Origin: DT-110 sp030148525
GTDB lineage: Bacteria; Bacteroidota; Bacteroidia; Chitinophagales; Saprospiraceae
Reading direction: 5' to 3'
Length of the DNA: 64,000 bases
Assembly (NCBI GenBank): GCA_965227445.1
Contig: OZ245751.1
Location: 4,650,001 to 4,714,000, forward strand
Shown piece by piece: positions 27,218 through 35,556 of the stretch. The notes below the pieces were generated by a model. The model was given only the letters and a program-made list of their open reading frames with translations. It did no database searches and was not told where the DNA came from. Each line of letters starts with the position of its first letter. The stretch's first letter is position 1. A program made the translations under genes and the position numbers.

Positions 27218-28447
27218 ATGCAAACCGAAAAAGTCACCTTTACCACGGATGAAGGTATTCAGTTGTCAGCTCGACTGGAGTTACCAATTGACCAACACCC
27301 GCATGCTTACGCCCTATTTGCGCATTGCTTTACCTGTAATAAAAACCTTTCGGCCGTACGGAACATCAGCCGGGCCCTGGCCCGCCAGGGATTCGGTGTA
27401 TTGCGATTCGACTTCACCGGATTGGGCGAAAGTGAGGGTGATTTTGCCGACACCAACTTTTCGAGTAATATTCAGGATTTGCTGTCCGCCGCCCGGTTTC
27501 TGGGTACCGACTACGAATCACCCAGTTTGCTGATCGGTCATTCCCTGGGGGGAGCTGCTGTTTTGCGAGCTGCCTATGAGCTGGAATCCGTAAAAGCCGT
27601 CGCCACTATCGGAGCGCCTTTTGACCCCGAACACGTCAAGCATCTTTTTGGCGAAAGCCAGAAAGAGATAGAGGAAAATGGAGTCGCTAAGGTGCATATT
27701 GGTGGCCGCTCCTTTACCGTCAAAAAACAGTTCCTGGAGGATATCGAAGCCAATAAACTCAGCGATCGCATCGCATCCCTGGATCGGGCATTATTGGTCA
27801 TGCACTCGCCTCAGGATCTGATCGTAGCGGTGGAGAATGCAGCCGATATATATATGGCGGCTCGCCACCCCAAGAGCTTTATCTCGCTCGACGGCGCCGA
27901 CCATTTGCTTTCCAAGAAGGCAGATTCCCATTACGCCGGCCACATGATCGCAGCCTGGACGGAGCGCTACCTGCCCCGCCCCGCCAAGGATACCCTAAAG
28001 GCCGAAAAAGAAGTCAGCGTTCGCCTGAATGCGGAAGACGATTTCACTACGGACATAATGATCCGCAAACACGGCCTGGTGGCCGACGAGCCGGAAAGTG
28101 TGGGCGGACACGACTTTGGTCCGACTCCCTACGATCTGGTCTCTGCCGGCTTGGGAGCCTGCACGGCCATGACCCTGCACATGTACGCACGACGCAAGAA
28201 GTGGCCGCTCGAGTCGGTGAAGGTCCATATTGACCATTACAAGGATTACGCCCAGGATCAAAAAGAGTGCGCCGACGAAAAGCCCGCTCAGATCGATCAC
28301 TTTGAACGAGTGTTGGATATCGAAGGAGACCTATCGGAGGAACAACTGGACCGCTTGCTGGAAATAGCGGATCGCTGTCCGGTTCACCGCACCCTCCATA
28401 ATCCCGTTGAGATCAGGACCATCCTCAAAGGACACCCAAAGGAGTAG
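27218..28447 (+). CDS. Bifunctional alpha/beta-hydrolase and OsmC-type peroxide-reductase fusion
   Basis: This 409-residue protein has an alpha/beta-hydrolase domain at about 1-255 with Ser109 (IGHSLGG), a likely Asp200 (SPQD) and His229 (GADHL) as triad. An OsmC/Ohr-like domain follows at about 263-405 with two redox cysteines, Cys315 (GLGACTAMTL) and Cys387 (DRCPVHRTL). OsmC proteins reduce organic hydroperoxides. This fusion is a recognised arrangement in Bacteroidota and others. It appears to be a monocistronic gene, cytoplasmic, with an intact set of residues for both activities. Confidence 0.94.
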   Translation: MQTEKVTFTTDEGIQLSARLELPIDQHPHAYALFAHCFTCNKNLSAVRNISRALARQGFGVLRFDFTGLGESEGDFADTNFSSNIQDLLSAARFLGTDYESPSLLIGHSLGGAAVLRAAYELESVKAVATIGAPFDPEHVKHLFGESQKEIEENGVAKVHIGGRSFTVKKQFLEDIEANKLSDRIASLDRALLVMHSPQDLIVAVENAADIYMAARHPKSFISLDGADHLLSKKADSHYAGHMIAAWTERYLPRPAKDTLKAEKEVSVRLNAEDDFTTDIMIRKHGLVADEPESVGGHDFGPTPYDLVSAGLGACTAMTLHMYARRKKWPLESVKVHIDHYKDYAQDQKECADEKPAQIDHFERVLDIEGDLSEEQLDRLLEIADRCPVHRTLHNPVEIRTILKGHPKE

Positions 28448-28515
28448 CTTTCAAATGTTTTGAAAAGGCGTACCTTGTGCCAGCCACCCCATTCAGCCGG
28501 TTGAACGCTGGAATG

Positions 28516-28640
28516 TATACCGACAACTAAGTGGTTTTGCTACGCAGTACTTCGTGCTCGGCTGCCCAACCACTTCGAGTCGGGGTAGATACTCGCGTGA
28601 AAAGGTCGGGCAAAGCCCAATCCTTTTCGGAAGCGGTATA
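28516..28640 (+). repeat. Family A palindromic repeat, expanded copy 3
   Basis: This 125-bp copy lies between the hydrolase-OsmC and malic-enzyme genes. TATACCG (28516-28522) and CGGTATA (28634-28640) are its ends. The hairpin 1 loop is enlarged by about 25 bp (GCTACGCAGTACTTCGTGCTC), a word also seen in copy 5. Hairpin 3 (GAAAAGGTCGGGC, AAA, GCCCAATCCTTTTC) is intact. Its end supplies the TATATTTG element that follows. Confidence 0.82.
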
Positions 28641-28644
28641 TTTG
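28637..28644 (+). promoter_or_regulatory. Candidate -7 element formed at the repeat edge
   Basis: TATATTTG fits TAnnTTTG. Its first four bases are the end of the family A copy and the rest is flanking DNA. It lies 84 bp before the malic-enzyme ATG, so the repeat may supply that gene's promoter. This is inferred from sequence only. Confidence 0.35.
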
Positions 28645-28728
28645 CAATTATCCATTGCATCATTCCAGGGTGATTGATCAACCTGAATGGGTTCTTTTTT
28701 ACAATTAGTCCTGATCAAAAAAGTACGT

Positions 28729-29916
28729 ATGGATTTTTTTAAAGAATCACTCAATCTGCATAAGCGCCTGAAGGGAAAAATCCGGATGACGCCTAAGATG
28801 GATGTGCGCAGCAAAGAAGACCTTTCGCTGGTTTACTCTCCGGGAGTTGCCGAACCGTGTCGGGAAATTGCCAAAAACCCCGAAACAGTTTGGGACTATA
28901 CGATCAAAAGCAATACCGTTGCCATTGTCAGTGATGGTTCAGCGGTGCTGGGCCTGGGTAACATCGGAGCAAAGGCCGCGATTCCGGTTATGGAAGGCAA
29001 GGCTATGCTCTTTCGCCGGTTCGCGGATATTGATGCTTTCCCCATTTGCCTGGACTCCCAGGATACCGAAAAGATCATTGAAACCGTGAAATTGATCGCC
29101 CCGGTTTTCGGGGGTATCAACCTCGAGGATATTTCCGCACCCCGTAGTTTCGAGATCGAGGAGCGCCTGCAGGATATAGGCATTCCCGTATTCCACGACG
29201 ACCAGCACGGTACGGCTATCGTAGTACTTGCTGCACTGATCAATGCCGCCAAGGTAGTAGGCAAAAGCCTTTTCCAGTTAAAGGTAGTGATCAATGGTGG
29301 TGGTGCTGCGGGCGTGGCTATTGCCAAACTGCTCACCTGTTTTGACCACAAAGACAATAGCCAGTGTGTATCAGTCAATGATGTCGTCGTATGCGACAGC
29401 AAGGGCATTATCAGTTCGAGCCGCGAAAACCTGAATTCATCCAAGCAGGAGTTGCTCAGCTTCACCAATAAGAACGATCGGGCGGGCGAGCTTCGCGATG
29501 CACTTGCTGATGCCGATGTATTCATCGGAGTAAGTGTTGGCGACCTGCTTCAGGCCGACGATATTCGCACCATGGCCAAGGATCCGATCATTTTGGCACT
29601 AGCCAATCCCACGCCAGAGATCATGCCCGAGGAGGCATATAAGGGCGGGGCCGCCATTGTCGGCACGGGTCGTTCCGATCTGCCGAACCAGGTTAATAAC
29701 GTACTGGGCTTCCCCGGCATCTTCCGCGGTGCCCTCGACGCACGCGCAAAGAGTATAACGCCGGGTATGAAATTGGCGGCAGCCTACGCTATTGCCGATT
29801 CAGTCGCAAAACCGGAGAAAGAACTGATCATCCCCGCCACCTTGAACGAGCAGGTAGCCTGGCAAGTTGCCAAAGCCGTAAAGGAGGCAGCGATAAAGGA
29901 AGGAGAGGGCAGGTAA
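28729..29916 (+). CDS. Malic enzyme (oxidative decarboxylation of malate to pyruvate)
   Basis: The ATG at 28729 gives a 395-residue protein starting MDFFKESLNLHKRLKGKI; an earlier in-frame ATG at 28687 adds 14 residues not typical of the family. Malate and metal site segments are SLVYSPGVAEPC (about 36-47), a Lys in GNIGAKAAIPVMEGKAML, and FHDDQHGTAIV (about 148-158). A Rossmann NAD(P) site follows (VVINGGGAAGVAIAKLL, about 187-203). Residues to the end match the short bacterial type without the phosphotransacetylase-like extension of the roughly 760-residue form. The cofactor preference cannot be read with certainty. Confidence 0.93.
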   Translation: MDFFKESLNLHKRLKGKIRMTPKMDVRSKEDLSLVYSPGVAEPCREIAKNPETVWDYTIKSNTVAIVSDGSAVLGLGNIGAKAAIPVMEGKAMLFRRFADIDAFPICLDSQDTEKIIETVKLIAPVFGGINLEDISAPRSFEIEERLQDIGIPVFHDDQHGTAIVVLAALINAAKVVGKSLFQLKVVINGGGAAGVAIAKLLTCFDHKDNSQCVSVNDVVVCDSKGIISSSRENLNSSKQELLSFTNKNDRAGELRDALADADVFIGVSVGDLLQADDIRTMAKDPIILALANPTPEIMPEEAYKGGAAIVGTGRSDLPNQVNNVLGFPGIFRGALDARAKSITPGMKLAAAYAIADSVAKPEKELIIPATLNEQVAWQVAKAVKEAAIKEGEGR

Positions 29917-29934
29917 TTGGCTTTCGCCAAAAAA
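29917..29934 (+). terminator. Weak stem-loop directly after the malic-enzyme stop
   Basis: TTGGC, TTTC, GCCAA then AAAAA starts at the base following the stop codon. The stem has five pairs. On the minus strand it reads as a GAAA-loop hairpin. It belongs to a small group of similar hairpins in this window; terminator function is uncertain. Confidence 0.3.
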
Positions 29935-29969
29935 GAGGGGTTGGAACTTACTTTTGACAAAACTTGTTT

Positions 29970-30237
29970 TAAGAGCGTGTTTGGGATTTATCCTTTGGAC
30001 TGCAAATGTCTATTATACCGACAACGAAGTGGTTTGGGAATCCAAACCACTTCGAGTCGAGTATATACTCGCGTGAAAAGGTTGGGCAAAGCCCAATCCT
30101 TTTCGGAAGCGGTATATATGAACCTCACTGCAGCCTTTTTTCGCCCCGTAGCCATGCTACGAAGCTCAAAAAAGGCTTTGTGAGAACCAAATTCTAGACA
30201 TTTTCGCCATCAAAAACAAATCCCAAACACGCTCTTA
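29970..30237. mobile_element. MITE-like element with 20-bp perfect terminal inverted repeats
   Basis: TAAGAGCGTGTTTGGGATTT (29970-29989) and its exact reverse complement (30218-30237) enclose 228 bp with no gene. Inside are a complete family A repeat (30014-30116) and a second stem made of GCCTTTTTT and AAAAAAGGC (about 30134-30176). The ends resemble those of IS-derived elements, but no transposase is encoded and no clear target duplication is visible. It is best described as a non-autonomous element carrying, or formed around, a family A copy. Confidence 0.6.
30014..30116 (+). repeat. Family A palindromic repeat, reference copy 4
   Basis: This 103-bp copy is the most regular. Ends are TATACCG (30014-30020) and CGGTATA (30110-30116). 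Hairpin 1 is a 13-bp stem (30025-30037 with 30042-30054) with a GAAT loop. Hairpin 2 is the 14-bp palindrome CGAGTATATACTCG (30058-30071). Hairpin 3 pairs 30075-30087 with 30091-30104 around AAA with one bulged T. No ORF is present. Confidence 0.85.
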
Positions 30238-30322
30238 GTAAACAAATGATATAATTTTACATTAATAAGACCTGCCACGCTTCCCATAAGAACAGCGCAA
30301 CTTGGCGGGTTTTCTTTTTATT

Positions 30323-30547
30323 ATGGATTATACTAAGCCTGCCCTATCCATTACACAACAAATTGCTCTTCTCAAAAGAAGGGGACTAATATTCAACATC
30401 TTGCTACCCGCATATTTATTGCGGATATACAGTTATGTTTCCTGGTTTGACGCCCTGTTAAGACCCAAAAAATCTATAGGGCAAACAAGCTTCTCACTGG
30501 CTTGCCCGAACAGACTTCGCAATTGTTGGACAATCAATTTCCCATAA
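30323..30547 (+). pseudogene. Truncated Abi-family (abortive-infection) protein remnant
   Basis: The frame from ATG at 30323 reads MDYTKPALSITQQIALLKRR and continues GLIF. This is the N-terminal signature of the Abi_2/AbiD/AbiF family (usually about 300 residues; phage exclusion). Beyond about residue 30 the product loses family features and stops after 74 codons. The rest of the gene is missing. It sits 86 bp after the MITE-like element and next to a family B repeat, which fits insertion or deletion decay. Confidence 0.62.
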
Positions 30548-30553
30548 AATGCG

Positions 30554-30625
30554 TAATGTTATCGTAAGGTTGAGCACAGACTATTTCATGAAGTGATGGT
30601 ATTGACCTCCCGGTACAAAGTATGA
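30554..30625 (+). repeat. Family B palindromic repeat, copy 1
   Basis: This about 72-bp unit reads GTTATCGTAAGGTTGAGC, then ACAGACTATTTCATGAAG, and later TTGACCTCCCGGTACAAAGT. The outer stem is AGGTTGAGC against a partly matching GACCT half, so this copy is worn. It lies downstream of the 1466-residue gene's stop on the other strand and just after the Abi remnant. Confidence 0.7.
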
Positions 30626-30652
30626 CACGTCGGTCTTACCATAAACATCCCC

Positions 30653-33600
30653 CTACCGCAACAGCACCAACCGCGTCGTGTACACTCCGCGAGCAGTCTC
30701 CGTAGTCAGGTTATAGACTCCGGCCCCGAACAGATCATTCGCGTGCAGGATCAATTGCTGGGCACCGGCTTCGCGGTTCTCCTGCCACTGACGCAGGGTC
30801 CGGCCCTGCGCATCGGTGAGCGTCCAGGTCACCCGCTGGGGTTGATCCAGGTAGAAGGATACCTGAGTGCGCTCCACGAATGGGTTGGGGAACACACTGC
30901 CAAGTGCATTTACCACTGCCGGTTCATCGGAGATCATAAGATCAATGGCCAGGCCCTCGCCTTCTGCCGTATAGGCCTCGCCGCGCATGCGTCGCTGATC
31001 CAGTTGGATTACATCATCCAGTGCAATATCCCGGGCCGTCTGCAGGTGCAGGTAGAAAAGGGGCTGGTCGGCCCGCAGGGGCTGGTTACTCTGGAACGCA
31101 TCCCAGGAAACGAGTACCGATTGAACGCCCTTCTGGTGATGGTAGAAGTCGGCCGTGAGTTGAGCGGGTTCCACCCGAATCAGTTTCGACAGACTCCGCT
31201 CGGCCCGCAGGGCAAACTGAAGCCCCTCCAGGGATTGATTGACGCCATCAAGGTACACGGGTACCCGAATCGTGCCCTCCTGATCCATAGTCGTTGCGGG
31301 AATCCGCAACTGAGCGGCCCGGTCAGAGCGCAGTTTCAGGCTCTCGGTCACATCCCCCATCTTGACACCGACAAAGTCCGCATCGATCACCGGAGCAGTC
31401 AGGTTGTTGAGGTTCAGTGCCTCGGGAAAGGCCTCGCGTTCGGGAGCCGTGGACGTAAATACATAGTCACCTGTTACAAATCGCCAGGCCGGACCATTCG
31501 GGAAGGAGGTCTCGATATTGAGCACCAGTTTGCGCAATTGAATCAAATCGAGGGTGGTGATGGTACCCGAGCGATTCACGTCGGCCGCCAGGTGCTTATA
31601 GGGCGACCCCAGTGGTTTAATGTTCAGTATGTGTTTGCTGATCTGCACGATGTCAAAGGTCGACACCCCTTCCATCGGATTGGTGTTTTTCTCAGGGGTC
31701 AAACTGTAGTCGTAACCGGTCTCAAACCCCTGCATGGTGTACCCGCCATTGGCGTCGGTAGCTACTGCGGATCGTACATTGCGGTTGCTGCTGATCGTCA
31801 CATCCGGAATCGGCTGCCCGTAATCCGTTTGAATGACCCCGCTCACCGTCAGGTTGTCGTCGGTCGTGGGATCACATAAAGCCAACATATTGTCCTGCAC
31901 CAGAATATAGGTGTTGCAATAATCGTGGTTTGGTCCACCCTGGTTGCCATCATCATCGATATTAAATGGGTTATCGGCATTATCCCAGGCGTGGATTTCA
32001 ATCTCCAGATATTGCGGATCATCACAGGTTACGATCAGGAAATCCTGGTCAATATCCGGTGTTTCCCCCTTTCGGTTAATGGAGTAGGTAACCGGACCGG
32101 TACAATCGTCGATCTCACTGGCGATGAAATCAGAGGCCCATACCGTCATGGCTCCAAAATCAGCATCCCCGTCACCGTCGACGTCTTCTCCATCTTCAAC
32201 GGGCATCAGCTCGGTTGCCAGACCATTGATACATATGGGCGCGGGTGCTTTACAATCGGTTATCTCCAGGTTGAAAACGATGCGAGTCACATTGCCGCAA
32301 CGATCGTTGGCCGAGATTTCAATGCGGTATTCGCCTTCCGGCACCCGACCGTCGAGGATATACTTAGGATAGCGCCCAACTACGCGGAATGGATTTTCCT
32401 CAAAATCGAAAAATTCATCGGGTCCGTCGATCACATCGATATCGATGTCCACCCCGCCGGTCACGCAATTGTCGGTTACGGCAAAGGAAATATCTACATT
32501 GGCAGAGCAATCGTCCTGGTCGACACAGTACACCAGGTCATCATCAAAGTAGATTTCCGGCGGAATGGCATCCGACACCTTAATGTGTTGGGTGTATTGC
32601 CAGAACCCGAAGCTGCCGTAGCGTTGATCCACATCATCGCCCTGGGCATTTCCGGAGATATCACTATCCGTTTGGTTACCGTCGTTGGCCCATACGGAGC
32701 CATTACTTTCGTAGTAGGCTTCTTCCGTCGGATCGTCACTTCCGGAGATCACCCGCCACCAGTAACCGTATTTGTCGTTACCAACCACCACGCTCTCGTC
32801 GTAGGGATCTTCGTTATTGTCGTAGTACACGGTATCGGGCTGATCGTCGATCAGATCGCGCTTAACGTGTACGTACAGATCTTCGTCCCCTGGCTTGTCG
32901 TCGCCATCAGGACTCATTGGGTTTGTGGCATTAAAGCCATCCCAATCGCGGCTCACGATGGTTGGTTCGGCTTCACCATCGTATTCACACCAATTGATAA
33001 CCCGGTAGGTGCGGAGGATTTTATAACATTCTTCGGCGCGGGTCTCCAGTATCTCATCCTGGATACTGACAGCTATCAGGTCACAGCCCAACTCTTCGAA
33101 CATGACTGAGTCGGGACTGGGTTCGGCACAGAACTCTTCGTAATCTTTAGGGAATTTGATGCGGTAGTCGTGGCGCAGGCCAACCGTGATCTGTTGGGCA
33201 CATTCGTCACGGGCTACACCGTCGGCATCCAGTGCGGCGAAGTTCCGAGTGATGGTCCCTTCACCGCAGTGGTCGATATCAATAACCGGATCCAGTTCCA
33301 CGATATCAGCAGTGCAATTGCCGGTCGCCGTCGGATCGCCGAATAGCTCAGCCAACAGGGAAGGATCGAGAAGACCGTCCTGGTCGGGCAGTTCATCACA
33401 ACCGATGGTAACGTCGGCCGGGGCCGTACAAACCGGACGGACTTTATCTTCCACAACAACAGTTCCCCAGCAGGTACTTTGGTTGCCATAGATATCGGTA
33501 GCGCGCAATTCTACCACGACGGTATCGCCGGCATCGCAGCAGTAGAAGGGTACTTCTTCGCCCCATTCCGAATACGTAAGCTCCGCTGCTTCACAGGTGG

Positions 33601-35053
33601 ATTGATCCTCCGTATACTCGCGGCGGATCTCGATGTCCGCCAGCGCACAATTATCCTTGGTGCCCTCGTTCAGCTCCAGAGCGGTCAATTGACCGTAGCC
33701 CTGATCGTTGAGGGACAGGTTGATCTGATCGTCACAAGAAACGGTTGGAGCAATCTCATCGGCCACGCAGACGATGCATTCGATGGTTGCTACGTTCTCA
33801 CATTCATCCCGCACCACGTATTTTACGTAGTGGCAACCGATGGGCACATCGGTGACCATGACCTGGCTGGCCGTCGAGAATTCAAAGGATTGGTGTAGGG
33901 TGGTATCCGATTCACCGGGAAATCCGTAGGGGCCTGAATTGGAAATGGTGTAGAATTCTACGGCTATTTCGTAGGAACCACAGAGTTCGGTAACCTCGGG
34001 CATTCCCAGCATGAAGGAGCCCGTACAGGCAAAAGGATTGGTGGATTCAAAGAGGGTGTCCTGGCGACAGGCGAGAATGGGTGGTTCTACATCACCAAAT
34101 TTGATCAATTGACGCAGGATGCGTTTTTCACCCGTGCACCAGTCGCTGATGGTCCAGATGCGTTCCGTTTTCTCCAGGCTTTCACAGGGTGAGAAGGTAT
34201 CGTCCTGGTAGGTAGCACTCAGGGTGCAATGGGCACCTTTAACCTGAATGGTATCGCCCAGGCCATTAATGTAGTATGGATACCCCACAACAGAAGGGTG
34301 GATATTTCCGTTTTCGTCCCGTTCCACATCGGCCTGAAAATCGCAATCGGCATCGATCAGGTATAGCTCATCGATTTCGAGATCATCGAGGCTCGGTGCG
34401 GCCAGGGTGAGATATTGGGCAGCAGTACCGCGATTACCTTTTTCGTCTTCCGCAGCAAAAGTGCGGCGAAGGATGATGGTATCACAATCATTGGAATAAC
34501 TCACCTGATCGGTGAAGGTAACCTCCAATGCATCGGAATCGGTGCAATTGTCAGAGGCAGTTGCGGAGCCGGTGATCAATAAAGATTCTTCCTGATCACG
34601 CAGATCATCGATCTGCTCACAGGCCAGCGTCAAGGTATCATCAGCGGGCAACACAAAGGTCGGAGCCGACTTATCTTCTGCCCGCACGTATCCCCAGCAC
34701 CCGGTGAAATCACCACAGCTGCCGGGCGAGGCAGGCTCGATTACGTATTTCCAAATCCCGCAGCCATCGACGGTAGCGCCGTTACCGGGGTTTTCATCAT
34801 CAATCAGAATAACCAAATCGGAGGGATCACAGGAAGCGGCATCACCGGTCAGTAATTGATCGGGCGTAAGCTGAAATTGACAATTGGCATCAAGGGTGAT
34901 ATTAATAGTATCAGCACAGGCGCCGTTCAGGATTTGGTTAGAAGCTTCGTTAATGGGATTCCTGTCCCAAGCCGGTACCGTTGCCTCGGGCAATAAAGCC
35001 CGAAACAGCAAGAACACGACAGGAATAGACAGGTAGCGGTACGTCTTGTTCAT
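30653..35053 (-). CDS. Large secreted HYR-like/dockerin protein with T9SS sorting tail
   Basis: This 1466-residue protein has an N-terminal signal (residues about 1-25) and then many Cys-containing, HYR/proprotein-like repeats in which blocks end with variants of VEDK.APxF/C (about 50-1000). Residues about 1066-1120 look like a carboxypeptidase-like regulatory fold (TVSGVIQTDYGQPIPDVTIS). Residues about 1152-1180 form a dockerin type I-like Ca loop (ADVNRSGTITTLDLIQLRKL). The last 80 residues are a Por secretion C-terminal domain (VFPNPFVERTQVSFYL, then AGVYNLTTE and TTRLVLLR). It should pass the outer membrane by the T9SS and stay at the surface or be released. It shares long blocks with the giant protein encoded upstream. 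The function is likely adhesion or structure (inferred). Confidence 0.86.
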   Translation of the reverse strand: MNKTYRYLSIPVVFLLFRALLPEATVPAWDRNPINEASNQILNGACADTINITLDANCQFQLTPDQLLTGDAASCDPSDLVILIDDENPGNGATVDGCGIWKYVIEPASPGSCGDFTGCWGYVRAEDKSAPTFVLPADDTLTLACEQIDDLRDQEESLLITGSATASDNCTDSDALEVTFTDQVSYSNDCDTIILRRTFAAEDEKGNRGTAAQYLTLAAPSLDDLEIDELYLIDADCDFQADVERDENGNIHPSVVGYPYYINGLGDTIQVKGAHCTLSATYQDDTFSPCESLEKTERIWTISDWCTGEKRILRQLIKFGDVEPPILACRQDTLFESTNPFACTGSFMLGMPEVTELCGSYEIAVEFYTISNSGPYGFPGESDTTLHQSFEFSTASQVMVTDVPIGCHYVKYVVRDECENVATIECIVCVADEIAPTVSCDDQINLSLNDQGYGQLTALELNEGTKDNCALADIEIRREYTEDQSTCEAAELTYSEWGEEVPFYCCDAGDTVVVELRATDIYGNQSTCWGTVVVEDKVRPVCTAPADVTIGCDELPDQDGLLDPSLLAELFGDPTATGNCTADIVELDPVIDIDHCGEGTITRNFAALDADGVARDECAQQITVGLRHDYRIKFPKDYEEFCAEPSPDSVMFEELGCDLIAVSIQDEILETRAEECYKILRTYRVINWCEYDGEAEPTIVSRDWDGFNATNPMSPDGDDKPGDEDLYVHVKRDLIDDQPDTVYYDNNEDPYDESVVVGNDKYGYWWRVISGSDDPTEEAYYESNGSVWANDGNQTDSDISGNAQGDDVDQRYGSFGFWQYTQHIKVSDAIPPEIYFDDDLVYCVDQDDCSANVDISFAVTDNCVTGGVDIDIDVIDGPDEFFDFEENPFRVVGRYPKYILDGRVPEGEYRIEISANDRCGNVTRIVFNLEITDCKAPAPICINGLATELMPVEDGEDVDGDGDADFGAMTVWASDFIASEIDDCTGPVTYSINRKGETPDIDQDFLIVTCDDPQYLEIEIHAWDNADNPFNIDDDGNQGGPNHDYCNTYILVQDNMLALCDPTTDDNLTVSGVIQTDYGQPIPDVTISSNRNVRSAVATDANGGYTMQGFETGYDYSLTPEKNTNPMEGVSTFDIVQISKHILNIKPLGSPYKHLAADVNRSGTITTLDLIQLRKLVLNIETSFPNGPAWRFVTGDYVFTSTAPEREAFPEALNLNNLTAPVIDADFVGVKMGDVTESLKLRSDRAAQLRIPATTMDQEGTIRVPVYLDGVNQSLEGLQFALRAERSLSKLIRVEPAQLTADFYHHQKGVQSVLVSWDAFQSNQPLRADQPLFYLHLQTARDIALDDVIQLDQRRMRGEAYTAEGEGLAIDLMISDEPAVVNALGSVFPNPFVERTQVSFYLDQPQRVTWTLTDAQGRTLRQWQENREAGAQQLILHANDLFGAGVYNLTTETARGVYTTRLVLLR

Positions 35054-35556
35054 TATTATGATTTGTATAGGAGGCCATCACTTCAAATGTCGGAAAAAAT
35101 CACGCCACTGGTGATACTTTTTCCATAAAACTGGGCTCGGTGCAGGCATCCGTATTGGTTGCGAACGCATCGTGCGTAAGGGTATGAAACCCGATTAGTG
35201 TTTCTGAATGGTTATGGTTGGATGTCAACGCTGCACCTATCAAGTACGCGTGGGGGGTAGCGGAGGTGACATCGAAAGAGTATGGGTCACTGTTTCGATA
35301 CACTTCAAAAATATGAAATTGTATTATAAAAATCTTTTTTTGCTTACACTTTAACGTATTTCAGATACTTATAACCTGATAATCAAGCTTTTTCTGGCTT
35401 TCGCCAAAAAAAAAGAGTCTCCGGGTGGAAACTCTTTTCTGGCGTTAACCTAACTAAATATCGTGAGGCTGGAGCCTTCAGTAATTTACTGAACTGCTGG
35501 CCACCAACCTTACGTTAAATATGTACACTACATCATGCAGATTGCAGTTCATTCCT
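35054..35556. other. Gap between the two giant genes
   Basis: This 503-bp gap holds the terminator of the giant gene near its start side and the promoter and leader of the 1466-residue gene near 35054-35345. A loose hairpin from GGAAAAAATCAC and GTGATACTTTTTCC lies at about 35092-35124. A short ORF on the minus strand at 35100-35303 has no known motif and was not accepted. The long A/T-rich stretch at about 35310-35400 is promoter-like. Confidence 0.55.
35405..35438 (-). terminator. Rho-independent terminator of the giant gene
   Basis: On the minus strand AAAAGAGT (35438-35431) pairs with ACTCTTTT (35418-35411), with an inner TCC/GGA stem, followed by a long T-run. It lies about 120 bp past the giant gene's stop. 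A GAAA-loop hairpin (35394-35409) follows directly. Confidence 0.75.

Noticed and set aside
29970..30237. Intact insertion sequence
   Set aside because: The inverted ends are good but no transposase frame exists inside.
30743..33109. Two ORFs of 378 and 394 codons on the plus strand
   Set aside because: They are antisense to the 1466-residue gene, which has clear domains and a sorting tail. Their products have no family features.
35100..35303. 67-codon minus-strand ORF in the gap
   Set aside because: No motif, no partner, and it overlaps the expected leader of the large gene.
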